Source: Microbacteriaceae bacterium (lineage in GTDB: Bacteria > Actinomycetota > Actinomycetes > Actinomycetales > Microbacteriaceae). From it: a stretch of 5,791 nt of DNA. Positions within the stretch are counted from its first letter, which is position 1. Each line of letters begins with the position of its first letter. Made by a program: the position numbers and the translations under genes. The notes beneath the pieces were generated by a model, which was not told the DNA's origin, ran no database searches, and saw only the letters and a program-made list of their open reading frames with translations. The DNA is taken from positions 1 to 5,791 of the forward strand of contig JAAZFP010000114.1 of assembly GCA_012511645.1 (NCBI GenBank), read 5' to 3'. Shown here piece by piece: positions 1-5,791 of this stretch.

Positions 1-222
1 ATCGTGAGCGGGCCCGAAGTGCACGCGAAGGGGGTCGCCGAAGACGATGAGGTGTTTGACAAGATCAAGCCGCAGATTGCTCAGGCACTCGAGACCGCGA
101 TGAAGGAGGGGGTCGTCGACCACCACCAATTGCAGCAGATCGTGCGCCGCACGATCGGTCGATGGGTTGGCACGAAGCTGCGTCGCAAGGCGATGATCGT
201 GCCTGTCGTCGTCGTGGTGTAG
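1..222 (+). CDS. rnj: Ribonuclease J, C-terminal fragment (5' end outside window)
   Basis: The last 73 codons of an ORF that enters from the left edge and stops with TAG at 220-222. The sequence matches the small C-terminal domain of RNase J: a gene-terminal helix (DEVFDKIKPQIAQAL), then QLQQIVRRTIGRWVG and the closing KLRRKAMIVPVVVVV, where actinobacterial RNase J proteins usually end in a similar R-P/A-MIVPVV stretch. Family knowledge: RNase J is a zinc-dependent metallo-beta-lactamase/beta-CASP enzyme with endonuclease and 5'-to-3' exonuclease activity in mRNA decay and rRNA maturation, in the cytoplasm. Its catalytic HxHxDH motifs lie upstream and cannot be checked here. The GTG at position 4 is an internal valine, not a start. 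The tail of five valines is encoded by near-identical GTC/GTG codons. The next gene starts only 6 nt after the stop, suggesting one transcript and translational coupling. Confidence 0.9.
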   Translation: MVSGPEVHAKGVAEDDEVFDKIKPQIAQALETAMKEGVVDHHQLQQIVRRTIGRWVGTKLRRKAMIVPVVVVV

Positions 223-228
223 CCCACC

Positions 229-1857
229 GTGGCTTCAGGGCTGCTGCGCGCGAGCGCAGTCATGGCTTCTGGCACCGTGGTCTCACGGGTGCTGGGGCTC
301 GGAAAGATGCTGCTGCTTGCATATGCAATCGGCTCGGTCGGGTCTCGTTCTGCTGACGCGTTCTCAATCGGCATGGAGCTCGCCAACTGGGTGTATTTTC
401 TGCTGATTGGCGGCATGCTCAATGCGGTGCTCGTGCCGCAGATCGTACGGGCAGCGAAAGACCCCGACGGTGGTCACGGCTACATCAATAAGCTGTTCAC
501 GCTCGTGGCGGTGGTGCTCTTTGGCATCACGCTGATCGCGGTGATCGCGGCACCCTTCATCGTGTTCATCAACCAGGTGCAGTGGCCGGCAGAACAGTTG
601 GCCCTCGCAACCGCCTTTGCCTACTGGTGTATGCCGCAGATTTTGTTCTACGGGCTGTATGTGGTTATGGGTGAGGTACTCAACGCGAGAAACGTGTTTG
701 GCCCCTACACTTGGGCGCCCGTGATCAATAACGTGGTCGGCATCGCCGGGCTCGTCGCCTTCATCCTGGTGTTCGGCGCGGATCCGAATGGGCTCCGCAC
801 CGAGATCGACTGGACGGGCGCATCAATTGCGGTGCTTGCCGGCAGCGCAACGATCGGTGTGGCGGTTCAGGCACTGATTCTCTTCATTCCGTGGCGGCGC
901 GCTGGTATTCGCTACCGTCCCGACTTCGCGTGGCGCGGCATGGGGCTTGGGCGCACCGTGCGCATCGCGACCTGGAGTTTTGCCGCTCTCGTTGTTGCGC
1001 AGGTGGCGACGCTCGTGAATAACAACGTGATTGGACTTGGCACGGGTGCAGGTCCGTCGAACAGTGCGCTGCAGAACGCAGCGATGGTGTTCATGGTGCC
1101 GCACTCGGTGATCGCGGTGTCGCTTGCAACGGCATATTTTACTCGTCTCTCGCACTCTGCCCATGACGGTGACATGGGGGCGTTCCGGCAAGACTTCTCG
1201 GCATCGATCCGCAACATCATGACGGTGATGATGATGTTCCTGGTTATGCTCTTCGTGACCGCGCCATTCATCAGCCGAGTGATCAACTTCGGTGCGAGCC
1301 CCGAACGGGTCGAGCAGTTTTGGCCAGTGCTGCAGGCCTACCTGGTGAGTCTCGTAGCCTTCAGCTGCTACTTCGTGACGCAGCGAGCGTTTTACGCACT
1401 CTCTGATACGAAGACCCCGTTTTATATCGTGCTGGTCTCACAGTCGCTGATGGTGTGTCTCGCACTGGCGCTGCCGTTCGTCTTTCAGGTGCCAGCACGT
1501 TATATCGGCGTCAGTTTTGCCGCGGTGTGGTCGGTCGCGCAGATGTTCTCGGTGGTGCTCTCACTCGTGCTGTTGCGGCGAAAAATCTCGTTTATTGATG
1601 GCCGACGCATTCTGGCGAGCGCACTGCGCGCGGTGAGCGCTGCTGTTCCCGCGCTTGCGATTGGATTGGGTGCGACACTCTGGATTCGTATTGTCGTCGA
1701 TGAGGTTGGGGTAGGTCTCGCGCTGCTCAGTACCGTTGGCATTGGCATCGTGGTGGCGCTCGTGTACCTCGGAGTGCTTCGGCTGCTGCGCTCACCTGAG
1801 CTGGAAGCACTGGTCGGCCGACTGGTGAAGCGCGGAGCAGCCGACACCGCGGAGTAA
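229..1857 (+). CDS. MurJ/MviN-family membrane flippase
   Basis: A complete 542-residue, very hydrophobic protein of the MOP-superfamily MurJ/MviN type, the family that flips lipid II across the cytoplasmic membrane. Family hallmarks seen: GTVVSRVLGLGKMLLLA (15-31), GGMLNAVLVPQIVRA (61-75), YGLYVVMGEVLNARNVFGP (141-159) followed by APVINNVV (163-170), MVPHSVIAVSLATAYFTRLS (289-308) and RAFYALSDTKTPF (386-398). Hydrophobic segments are spread along the whole chain, consistent with about 14 membrane helices. The protein ends soon after the last helix (about 500-521), so it lacks the cytoplasmic pseudokinase-like extension of the principal MurJ/MviN in mycobacteria. Position 26 is Lys and 27 is Met where E. 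coli MurJ has the functionally important Arg24-Asp25. The GTG at 229 is chosen because it is the first start after the rnj stop and the sequence from residue 5 aligns with the family N-terminus; ATG 262 (residue 12) is the alternative. No SD is visible. GGTG/CACC (216-219/225-228) could form a small hairpin over the junction, so coupling to rnj is inferred. The substrate, lipid II or another polyprenyl-linked glycan, is undecided, so no symbol is given. Confidence 0.88.
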   Translation: MASGLLRASAVMASGTVVSRVLGLGKMLLLAYAIGSVGSRSADAFSIGMELANWVYFLLIGGMLNAVLVPQIVRAAKDPDGGHGYINKLFTLVAVVLFGITLIAVIAAPFIVFINQVQWPAEQLALATAFAYWCMPQILFYGLYVVMGEVLNARNVFGPYTWAPVINNVVGIAGLVAFILVFGADPNGLRTEIDWTGASIAVLAGSATIGVAVQALILFIPWRRAGIRYRPDFAWRGMGLGRTVRIATWSFAALVVAQVATLVNNNVIGLGTGAGPSNSALQNAAMVFMVPHSVIAVSLATAYFTRLSHSAHDGDMGAFRQDFSASIRNIMTVMMMFLVMLFVTAPFISRVINFGASPERVEQFWPVLQAYLVSLVAFSCYFVTQRAFYALSDTKTPFYIVLVSQSLMVCLALALPFVFQVPARYIGVSFAAVWSVAQMFSVVLSLVLLRRKISFIDGRRILASALRAVSAAVPALAIGLGATLWIRIVVDEVGVGLALLSTVGIGIVVALVYLGVLRLLRSPELEALVGRLVKRGAADTAE

Positions 1858-1894
1858 CGTGACACACCGCGGAGGCTCGCCTCAGTCTCACGTT
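1856..1894 (+). terminator. Two-tier inverted repeat starting at the murJ-like stop codon
   Basis: AACGTGA (1856-1862) is a perfect 7-bp inverted repeat of TCACGTT (1888-1894). Inside it GAGG (1872-1875) pairs with CCTC (1880-1883) across the four-base loop CTCG. The left arm begins inside the TAA stop of the MurJ-like gene. No T-run follows, so this is not a textbook intrinsic terminator; hairpins without a U-tract are often proposed as terminators or 3'-end stabilisers in Actinobacteria. An 11-bp direct repeat (ACACCGCGGAG at 1844-1854 and 1864-1874) overlaps the left arm. An operator role for the downstream promoter is an alternative. Confidence 0.45.
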
Positions 1895-1903
1895 GAGCTT
1901 GAA

Positions 1904-1912
1904 TGCTATGCT
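1904..1912 (+). promoter_or_regulatory. Candidate extended -10 promoter for the M23 peptidase gene
   Basis: TGC-TATGCT is an extended -10 element: TGN at 1904-1906, then TATGCT at 1907-1912 matching the TANNNT consensus. No good -35 lies 16-18 bp upstream, which extended -10 promoters tolerate. TTGAGC at 1893-1898 is only 8 bp away, too close to act with it. Initiation near 1918-1920 would give a leader of roughly 58 nt before the ATG at 1977. The -35 region would overlap the inverted repeat at 1856-1894. Confidence 0.45.
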
Positions 1913-1943
1913 GACACCAGGTTTTTCGCGATCTTGGGGGGAC

Positions 1944-1967
1944 ATGCTCTTGGGCATGGAAGGGTGA
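1944..1967 (+). other. Possible 7-codon leader ORF and small hairpin upstream of the M23 gene
   Basis: An ATG at 1944 follows a run of six G (1936-1941) and opens a tiny frame, MLLGMEG, that stops with TGA at 1965-1967. Its stop overlaps the purine-rich ribosome binding region of the next gene and lies 9 nt before that gene's ATG. The same stretch holds a 5-bp inverted repeat, CATGC (1943-1947) and GCATG (1954-1958), with a six-base loop. The ATG lies only 2 nt after the G run, a tight spacing. The ORF could be chance; translation is not demonstrable from sequence. Confidence 0.2.
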
Positions 1968-1972
1968 AAGGG
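1959..1972 (+). promoter_or_regulatory. Ribosome binding site of the M23 peptidase gene
   Basis: The purine-rich GAAGGGTGAAAGGG precedes the ATG at 1977 and is the clearest Shine-Dalgarno region in the window. AAAGG (1967-1971) ends 5 nt before the start codon. It supports the choice of ATG 1977, since the neighbouring MurJ-like and ftsK genes show no comparable site. Confidence 0.7.
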
Positions 1973-1976
1973 CACG

Positions 1977-3275
1977 ATGGCAACACGGCAACATGATGCA
2001 CGGTTGACTCGACGACTTCTCGGCGGTGCCGCAGTGCTGATGTTGGCGCTCGCGACACTCACCGGTGTGCAGGCTGCCAATGCGCCAAGCGCTCAGGCGA
2101 ATATCGCCGACCTTCCGACCTGGGATGATGTGCAGCGCGCCAAGAACAATCAGGCTGCGACCGCGACCAAGATCGCTGAAATTGAAGCACTCATCGTCAC
2201 CGTTGAGGCAGAGGTGGCAGAGACACAGCGGCTCGCCGACGAGGCGGCTGCAAAGCTGTTTGAGGCCGAGGACCAGCTGTTCCGTGCCGAGGAGCGCGTG
2301 ACGAAGCTTGAAGAGCAGGCGGTCGCGAGCGAAGCGGAGGCCGAGCAGGCAGCCGAGCAGGCAGCGACCCTCGTGTCGCAGCTGTACCGTTCGGGCGGCG
2401 TTGATCGAAACCTCGATCTCTTCTTGCGGGCCGATGACACGACCGCCGACGAACTGCTCGACCGACTGGCACGCATGGAAAAGGCCACTGAGCGCAACAC
2501 CGCAATTTCTGCGAGTGCTGAGCAGGCGATGAATTCGGCGAAGTCGCTGGGCGACCAGGCGGAGTCGGCCAGATCAGAACGTGACAAGCTGCGCGACGAA
2601 GCGGAAGCCAACCGAATCGAAGCAGCCGCGGCCGCGGACGCCGCGATGACCCGTCTTGCCGAGCAGGAGAACCTCAAAGTTGAGCTCAATGCGCGGCTTG
2701 ACGCGCTGAAGGACACCACGGCAAAAACCGTCGCTGGCTATGAAGAGCGCGTCAAACTGGAGCGCGAAGCCCAGCTGAAGCGTGAACAAGAAGAGCGCGA
2801 ACGTCGTGAGCGCGAAGCAGCCGAAGCCGCAAAGAACAATGGTGGTGGCGGCGGTGGTGGTGGTGGCGGCAGCGCCCCGCCCAGCAGCGGCAACTGGGTT
2901 CGTCCTCTCGCCTGTTGCTACTGGGTGAGCACTGAATGGTGGGGCTATTATGGCCACCGTGCGCTTGATCTCGCCATCGGCAACTGGAACCCGATCTATG
3001 CGGCATCAAGCGGCACCGTGACTGCCTCTGGCTGGATCGGCACCTACGGGTACGCAGTGTTCATTGATCACGGTGGTGGTCAGTCAACCAGGTACGCACA
3101 CATGATCCAGGCGCCAAATGTGCGCGCGGGTAACTGGGTGTCGGCGGGCCAGGTCATCGGATATGTGGGCAGCACCGGCAACTCAACCGGCCCGCACCTG
3201 CACTTCGAAACGCTGCAGAACGGGGTGCAGCAGCCACCCCGCACATTCATGGGCGCTCGCGGTATCTACTTCTAG
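1977..3275 (+). CDS. Secreted coiled-coil M23 (LytM-type) peptidoglycan endopeptidase
   Basis: A complete 432-residue exported murein hydrolase. Residues 1-33 form a signal peptide: basic LTRRLLGG, a hydrophobic core (A18-L28), and likely cleavage after VQA (33) or AQA (41). The twin Arg (12-13) makes Tat export possible. Residues about 48-288 are Ala/Glu/Arg-rich coiled coil broken near LYRSGG (136-141) and DLFLRADDTTADELLDRL, a pattern found in EnvC, PcsB and CwlO-type N-terminal domains. A ten-glycine linker (289-298) and a Pro/Ser stretch lead to the LytM domain (about 302-432). All expected active-site residues are present: H327 and D331 (HxxxD), H375 (YAHM), and H407/H409 (HLH). Family knowledge makes H327, D331 and H409 zinc ligands, so the enzyme should be active rather than a degenerate activator. 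It would cleave stem-peptide crosslinks outside the membrane. The only cysteines are the adjacent C313-C314. By architecture, FtsEX control of cell separation is inferred but unproven; no ftsEX genes are in the window. It has its own RBS and probably its own promoter. Confidence 0.9.
   Translation: MATRQHDARLTRRLLGGAAVLMLALATLTGVQAANAPSAQANIADLPTWDDVQRAKNNQAATATKIAEIEALIVTVEAEVAETQRLADEAAAKLFEAEDQLFRAEERVTKLEEQAVASEAEAEQAAEQAATLVSQLYRSGGVDRNLDLFLRADDTTADELLDRLARMEKATERNTAISASAEQAMNSAKSLGDQAESARSERDKLRDEAEANRIEAAAAADAAMTRLAEQENLKVELNARLDALKDTTAKTVAGYEERVKLEREAQLKREQEERERREREAAEAAKNNGGGGGGGGGGSAPPSSGNWVRPLACCYWVSTEWWGYYGHRALDLAIGNWNPIYAASSGTVTASGWIGTYGYAVFIDHGGGQSTRYAHMIQAPNVRAGNWVSAGQVIGYVGSTGNSTGPHLHFETLQNGVQQPPRTFMGARGIYF
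2841..2870 (+). repeat. Ten-glycine linker tract in the M23 peptidase gene
   Basis: Ten consecutive GGT/GGC codons encode Gly289-Gly298, a flexible hinge between the coiled coil and the catalytic domain. The tract is a degenerate trinucleotide repeat and could vary in length between strains by in-frame slippage, changing the reach of the catalytic domain without breaking the frame. Confidence 0.8.
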
Positions 3276-3290
3276 ACGGCGCTCGGTATC
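3252..3290 (+). repeat. Imperfect direct repeat flanking the M23 stop codon
   Basis: GGCGCTCGCGGTATC (3252-3266) recurs as GGCGCTCGGTATC (3278-3290), differing by loss of two bases. The TAG stop (3273-3275) lies between the copies. It looks like a short local duplication at the gene's 3' end; no function is evident. Confidence 0.5.
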
Positions 3291-3448
3291 GTTCGATCCC
3301 GGACGAGGTGCGCGCGCCGAGGCGGCAGATGTTCGTTGGTGCATTGAGCCGTCACATGAGGCATGATTCACGCCCGATATGACGCTGATTTTTGGGCGCG
3401 CCGCTGGTGAAACCGCGAAATGTCGGGAGTGTTTCGTAGGCTCATCTC
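3276..3448. other. Intergenic region between the M23 peptidase gene and ftsK
   Basis: These 173 bp carry no credible ORF. I see no intrinsic terminator: CGCCC (3371-3375) can pair with GGGCG (3394-3398), but the only T-run lies inside the 18-base loop, not after the stem. The last 12 nt hold an in-frame TAG and a candidate -10 hexamer for ftsK. The GC-rich part around 3309-3326 has only 3-4 bp self-complementarity. Confidence 0.5.
3437..3442 (+). promoter_or_regulatory. Candidate -10 element of a leaderless ftsK transcript
   Basis: TAGGCT fits the actinobacterial -10 consensus TANNNT and ends 6 nt before the A of the ftsK ATG (3449), the spacing expected if transcription starts on the start codon itself. 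The only SD-like bases upstream, GGGAG at about 3425-3429, lie some 19 nt from the ATG, too far for normal use. No clear -35 is visible at the usual distance, so the call is tentative. Confidence 0.4.
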
Positions 3449-5791
3449 ATGGCCAGCAAGACATCATCCCGCGCACAATCGGGCACTGCCCGGCGAACTT
3501 CGCGCTCGGGGTCGAATGACAAGACGAAAGTGCTCGAGCCTGTGCAGACTGAGGGTCTCTTCGTTCGTGCGTGGCTCGGTCTTGCTCACATGGTGGGCGG
3601 TGCGGCGAGGGCGTTTCGCCCTGAGCCAATCGCTCCCGAAGATCGCAGAGACGGCATTCCCTTTGCGCTGGTGTTATTCGCGGTTGTTGGTGCGGTCATT
3701 GAGTGGTTTCTGATCGGCAACAGCGTTGCGGTCAACGTGAGTGCGTGGAGCTTTGGCGGGCTCTTCGGCCAGATCGCTTTTGTGTTGCCGCTGATCATGG
3801 TCGCATTCGCGGTGTGGTTGTTTAATCATCCTTCGAGCGTGCATGACAACCGACGCATCGCGATCGGTCTGAGTATCGCGCTCGTGAGTGCAGCGGGTCT
3901 CGCGCACATCTTCGGGGGACAGCCGTCGCCCGAGTCTGGTGAACTCGCGACCGCCGGTGGGCTCTTCGGCTGGCTCATTGGTGCGCCGCTGATGTTCTTG
4001 ACCGTGTGGATTGCGGTGCCGCTGCTGGTGCCGCTGATCGTATTTTCACTCCTGATTATCACAAAGACTCCTCCGAAGCGCATCGGTGCGCGGCTGCGAG
4101 AGGGCTACCGCTTTCTGTTCGGTGAGGCCGCTGGTGTCGATGAGTCGGCACCGCAGGCCGCTGAGACTGACGCCGAGAGCGACAGTTCGCTGCCATGGTG
4201 GCGGCGCAACGCCTCGGGGCGTGAAGAAGATCCAGCGTTCGAGAGCGGCGGTGACGCCGTCACTGAGCTGCTGGGTGGCGCGAGCGAAGACCGAGGGTTC
4301 GAGTCTGCGCTCGACGATGAACAGATCACCGAAGTGTTTGCTGATGACTTGCTCAGCGACGTCACGAGCAGTGCGGACAGTGACGAGCACCTCACCCAGG
4401 TGCTTGACGACCTCGGCTTCGACGCTGACGAGTTCGCGTCAGACCCGTCACCATTTCAGGTGGCGCCGCCACATGAGCCGCACGAGCAGCCCTACATACT
4501 TCCTGACCAGGCGGCGCTCTCCGCCGGAGATCCCCCGAAGACCCGCACGCAGGCCAACGAAGAGACGATGGCCGCGATCGATGGGGCTCTTAAGGAGTTC
4601 GGAGTTGACGCGAAGGTGACCGGCTTCTCACGAGGCCCGACCGTGACCCAGTATGAGGTTGAGCTCGGACCCGGTGTGAAGGTCGAGAAGGTCACCAACC
4701 TGCAAAAAAATCTCTCCTATGTGGTCGCCTCGAACGAGGTCAGAATTCTCTCACCGATTCCCGGCAAGAGCGCCATTGGCATTGAGATTCCAAATAAGGA
4801 TCGCGAGAACGTGGCGCTCGGCGACGTGTTGCGTTCGGCCCGAGCACAGCGCAACACACACCCCATGACCATTGGCATCGGCAAAGATGTCAAGGGCGAT
4901 TTCGTGGTGGCAAACATCGCCAAGATGCCGCACCTGCTGGTGGCCGGCGCCACCGGTTCAGGCAAGTCAAGCTTCATCAACTCGATGATTACGAGCATCC
5001 TGATGCGCGCCACTCCCGCAGAGGTGCGCATGGTGCTCGTCGACCCGAAGCGGGTTGAGCTCACCGTGTATCAGGGTGTGCCGCACCTCATCACCCCGAT
5101 CATCACGAACCCAAAAAAGGCCGCAGAGGCGCTGCAGTGGGTCGTGAAAGAGATGGACATGCGGTACGACGATCTCGCGAGTTTCGGGTTCCGTCACATC
5201 GATGATTTCAACGAGGCAGTGAAGCAGGGCACGCTAGTACTGCCCGAGGGCAGCGAGCGAAAACTGAAGCCATACCCGTACCTGTTGGTGGTGGTTGACG
5301 AGTTGGCTGACCTTATGCTTGTTGCCCCACGAGATGTCGAAGATTCTATTCAGCGCATCACGCAGCTGGCGCGTGCCGCCGGCATTCACCTCGTGCTTGC
5401 CACGCAGCGGCCTTCGGTCAACGTGGTCACCGGTGTGATTAAGTCCAATGTGCCGAGTCGATACGCATTCGCAGTGGCCTCGGGCACCGACTCTCGCGTG
5501 ATCCTTGATGAGGTTGGCGCTGAGCGCCTGATTGGACAGGGTGACGGCCTGCTTCTGGTAAACGGTGATTCAACAGCTCGCCGTGTGCAGGGTGCCTGGG
5601 TGAACGAAGCTGAAATCGCACGCGTGGTCACCCATGTCAAGCAGCAGGCAGCTCCCGAATATCGCGCAGATGTCGAGCAGACGGTCGAGAAGAAAGAGAT
5701 CGACGCCGACATCGGTGACGATCTTGATGTGCTGCTGCAAGCGGTCGAGCTGGTGGTGCTGTCGCAGCTCGGCTCCACCTCGATGTTGCAG
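3449..5791 (+). CDS. ftsK: DNA translocase FtsK/SpoIIIE (3' end outside window)
   Basis: A 781-codon open frame runs off the right edge. FtsK is a septum-located hexameric ATPase that pumps chromosomal DNA through the closing division site and promotes dimer resolution with XerCD. Domains: a short basic cytoplasmic N-terminus; membrane segments at about 71-91, 107-128, 137-156 and 168-207 (the last long enough for two helices); an acidic low-complexity linker from about 210 to 367; the alpha domain at about 368-450 (GPTVTQYEVELGPGVKVEKV); and a RecA-like beta domain with Walker A GATGSGKS (500-507, K506), DPKRVEL, and Walker B LLVVVDELADLM with D617-E618, followed by LARAAGIHLVLATQRPSV. The window ends in the first helix of the gamma winged-helix domain (LLQAVELVVLSQLGSTSMLQ at 762-781), so the DNA-reading part is missing only because of the window edge. 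An in-frame TAG at 3437-3439 excludes starts further upstream, making ATG 3449 the first possible. No SD precedes it. I read no frameshift through the frame. Confidence 0.95.
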   Translation, partial: MASKTSSRAQSGTARRTSRSGSNDKTKVLEPVQTEGLFVRAWLGLAHMVGGAARAFRPEPIAPEDRRDGIPFALVLFAVVGAVIEWFLIGNSVAVNVSAWSFGGLFGQIAFVLPLIMVAFAVWLFNHPSSVHDNRRIAIGLSIALVSAAGLAHIFGGQPSPESGELATAGGLFGWLIGAPLMFLTVWIAVPLLVPLIVFSLLIITKTPPKRIGARLREGYRFLFGEAAGVDESAPQAAETDAESDSSLPWWRRNASGREEDPAFESGGDAVTELLGGASEDRGFESALDDEQITEVFADDLLSDVTSSADSDEHLTQVLDDLGFDADEFASDPSPFQVAPPHEPHEQPYILPDQAALSAGDPPKTRTQANEETMAAIDGALKEFGVDAKVTGFSRGPTVTQYEVELGPGVKVEKVTNLQKNLSYVVASNEVRILSPIPGKSAIGIEIPNKDRENVALGDVLRSARAQRNTHPMTIGIGKDVKGDFVVANIAKMPHLLVAGATGSGKSSFINSMITSILMRATPAEVRMVLVDPKRVELTVYQGVPHLITPIITNPKKAAEALQWVVKEMDMRYDDLASFGFRHIDDFNEAVKQGTLVLPEGSERKLKPYPYLLVVVDELADLMLVAPRDVEDSIQRITQLARAAGIHLVLATQRPSVNVVTGVIKSNVPSRYAFAVASGTDSRVILDEVGAERLIGQGDGLLLVNGDSTARRVQGAWVNEAEIARVVTHVKQQAAPEYRADVEQTVEKKEIDADIGDDLDVLLQAVELVVLSQLGSTSMLQ

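Noticed and set aside
1893..1912. TTGAGC and TATGCT as a -35/-10 pair
   Set aside because: The spacer is only 8 bp; the extended -10 reading is more plausible.
1895..1976. Riboswitch such as the c-di-AMP (ydaO) class that often precedes actinobacterial cell-wall hydrolase genes
   Set aside because: The leader is only about 58 nt from the candidate start site and lacks the conserved core and helices of that class.
2150..2719. Long open frame on the minus strand (189 codons)
   Set aside because: It lies antisense to the coiled-coil part of the M23 gene, is a Ser/Ala-rich mirror of its Ala/Glu codons, and shows no domain.
3291..3299. GTTCGATCC resembles a tRNA T-loop
   Set aside because: The five bases on each side do not pair as a T-stem and no acceptor or anticodon stem can be drawn around it.
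3371..3398. CGCCC/GGGCG inverted repeat as a terminator
   Set aside because: The T-run is inside an 18-base loop instead of after the stem, and the 5-bp stem is weak.
3420..3713. A 97-codon + strand frame overlapping the ftsK start
   Set aside because: It is out of frame with ftsK and has Arg-rich composition typical of a shadow; only the ftsK frame shows family sequence.
4086..4619. A 177-codon + strand frame with ATG start
   Set aside because: It overlaps the ftsK linker in another frame, and its Arg/Thr/Ser-rich low-complexity product matches nothing; ftsK is clearly the coding frame.

Overview
This window looks like chromosomal DNA from a moderately GC-rich actinobacterium, most likely Micrococcales and possibly Microbacteriaceae. 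The genus cannot be fixed from the sequence alone. The reasons are high-GC codon use, the RNase J to FtsK gene neighbourhood, which recalls the dapA-rnj-ftsK-pgsA-recA region of many Actinobacteria, and short SD-poor or leaderless-looking gene starts. All recognisable genes read on the + strand. I see no mobile element, CRISPR array, tRNA or rRNA.

Layout: the 3' end of a ribonuclease J gene (1-222) is followed after 6 nt by a complete MurJ/MviN-family polytopic membrane protein (229-1857). A 119-bp gap holds a terminator-like inverted repeat starting at the murJ stop codon, a plausible extended -10 promoter and a possible 7-codon leader ORF. Next is a complete secreted M23 (LytM-type) metallopeptidase with an N-terminal coiled coil and a ten-glycine linker (1977-3275). 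A 173-bp gap leads to the DNA translocase gene ftsK (3449 to the window end). FtsK is open through its membrane segments, acidic linker and alpha/beta motor, and is cut at the start of the gamma domain. An in-frame stop codon 12 nt upstream fixes the ftsK start at or after 3449. A TAGGCT hexamer ends 6 nt before the ATG, which fits a leaderless transcript.

Functionally, three consecutive genes act on the dividing envelope or chromosome: a lipid-linked precursor flippase family member, a peptidoglycan hydrolase whose architecture resembles FtsEX-controlled hydrolases (EnvC/PcsB/CwlO style), and the septal DNA pump. Flippase and hydrolase both sit between rnj and ftsK. None of these families is new. 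The points most worth a second look are the envelope pair inserted in a conserved neighbourhood, the lone vicinal Cys-Cys pair beside the metal site of the hydrolase, the probable leaderless ftsK start, and the structured gap upstream of the hydrolase gene. I found no convincing evidence of a wholly undescribed system.
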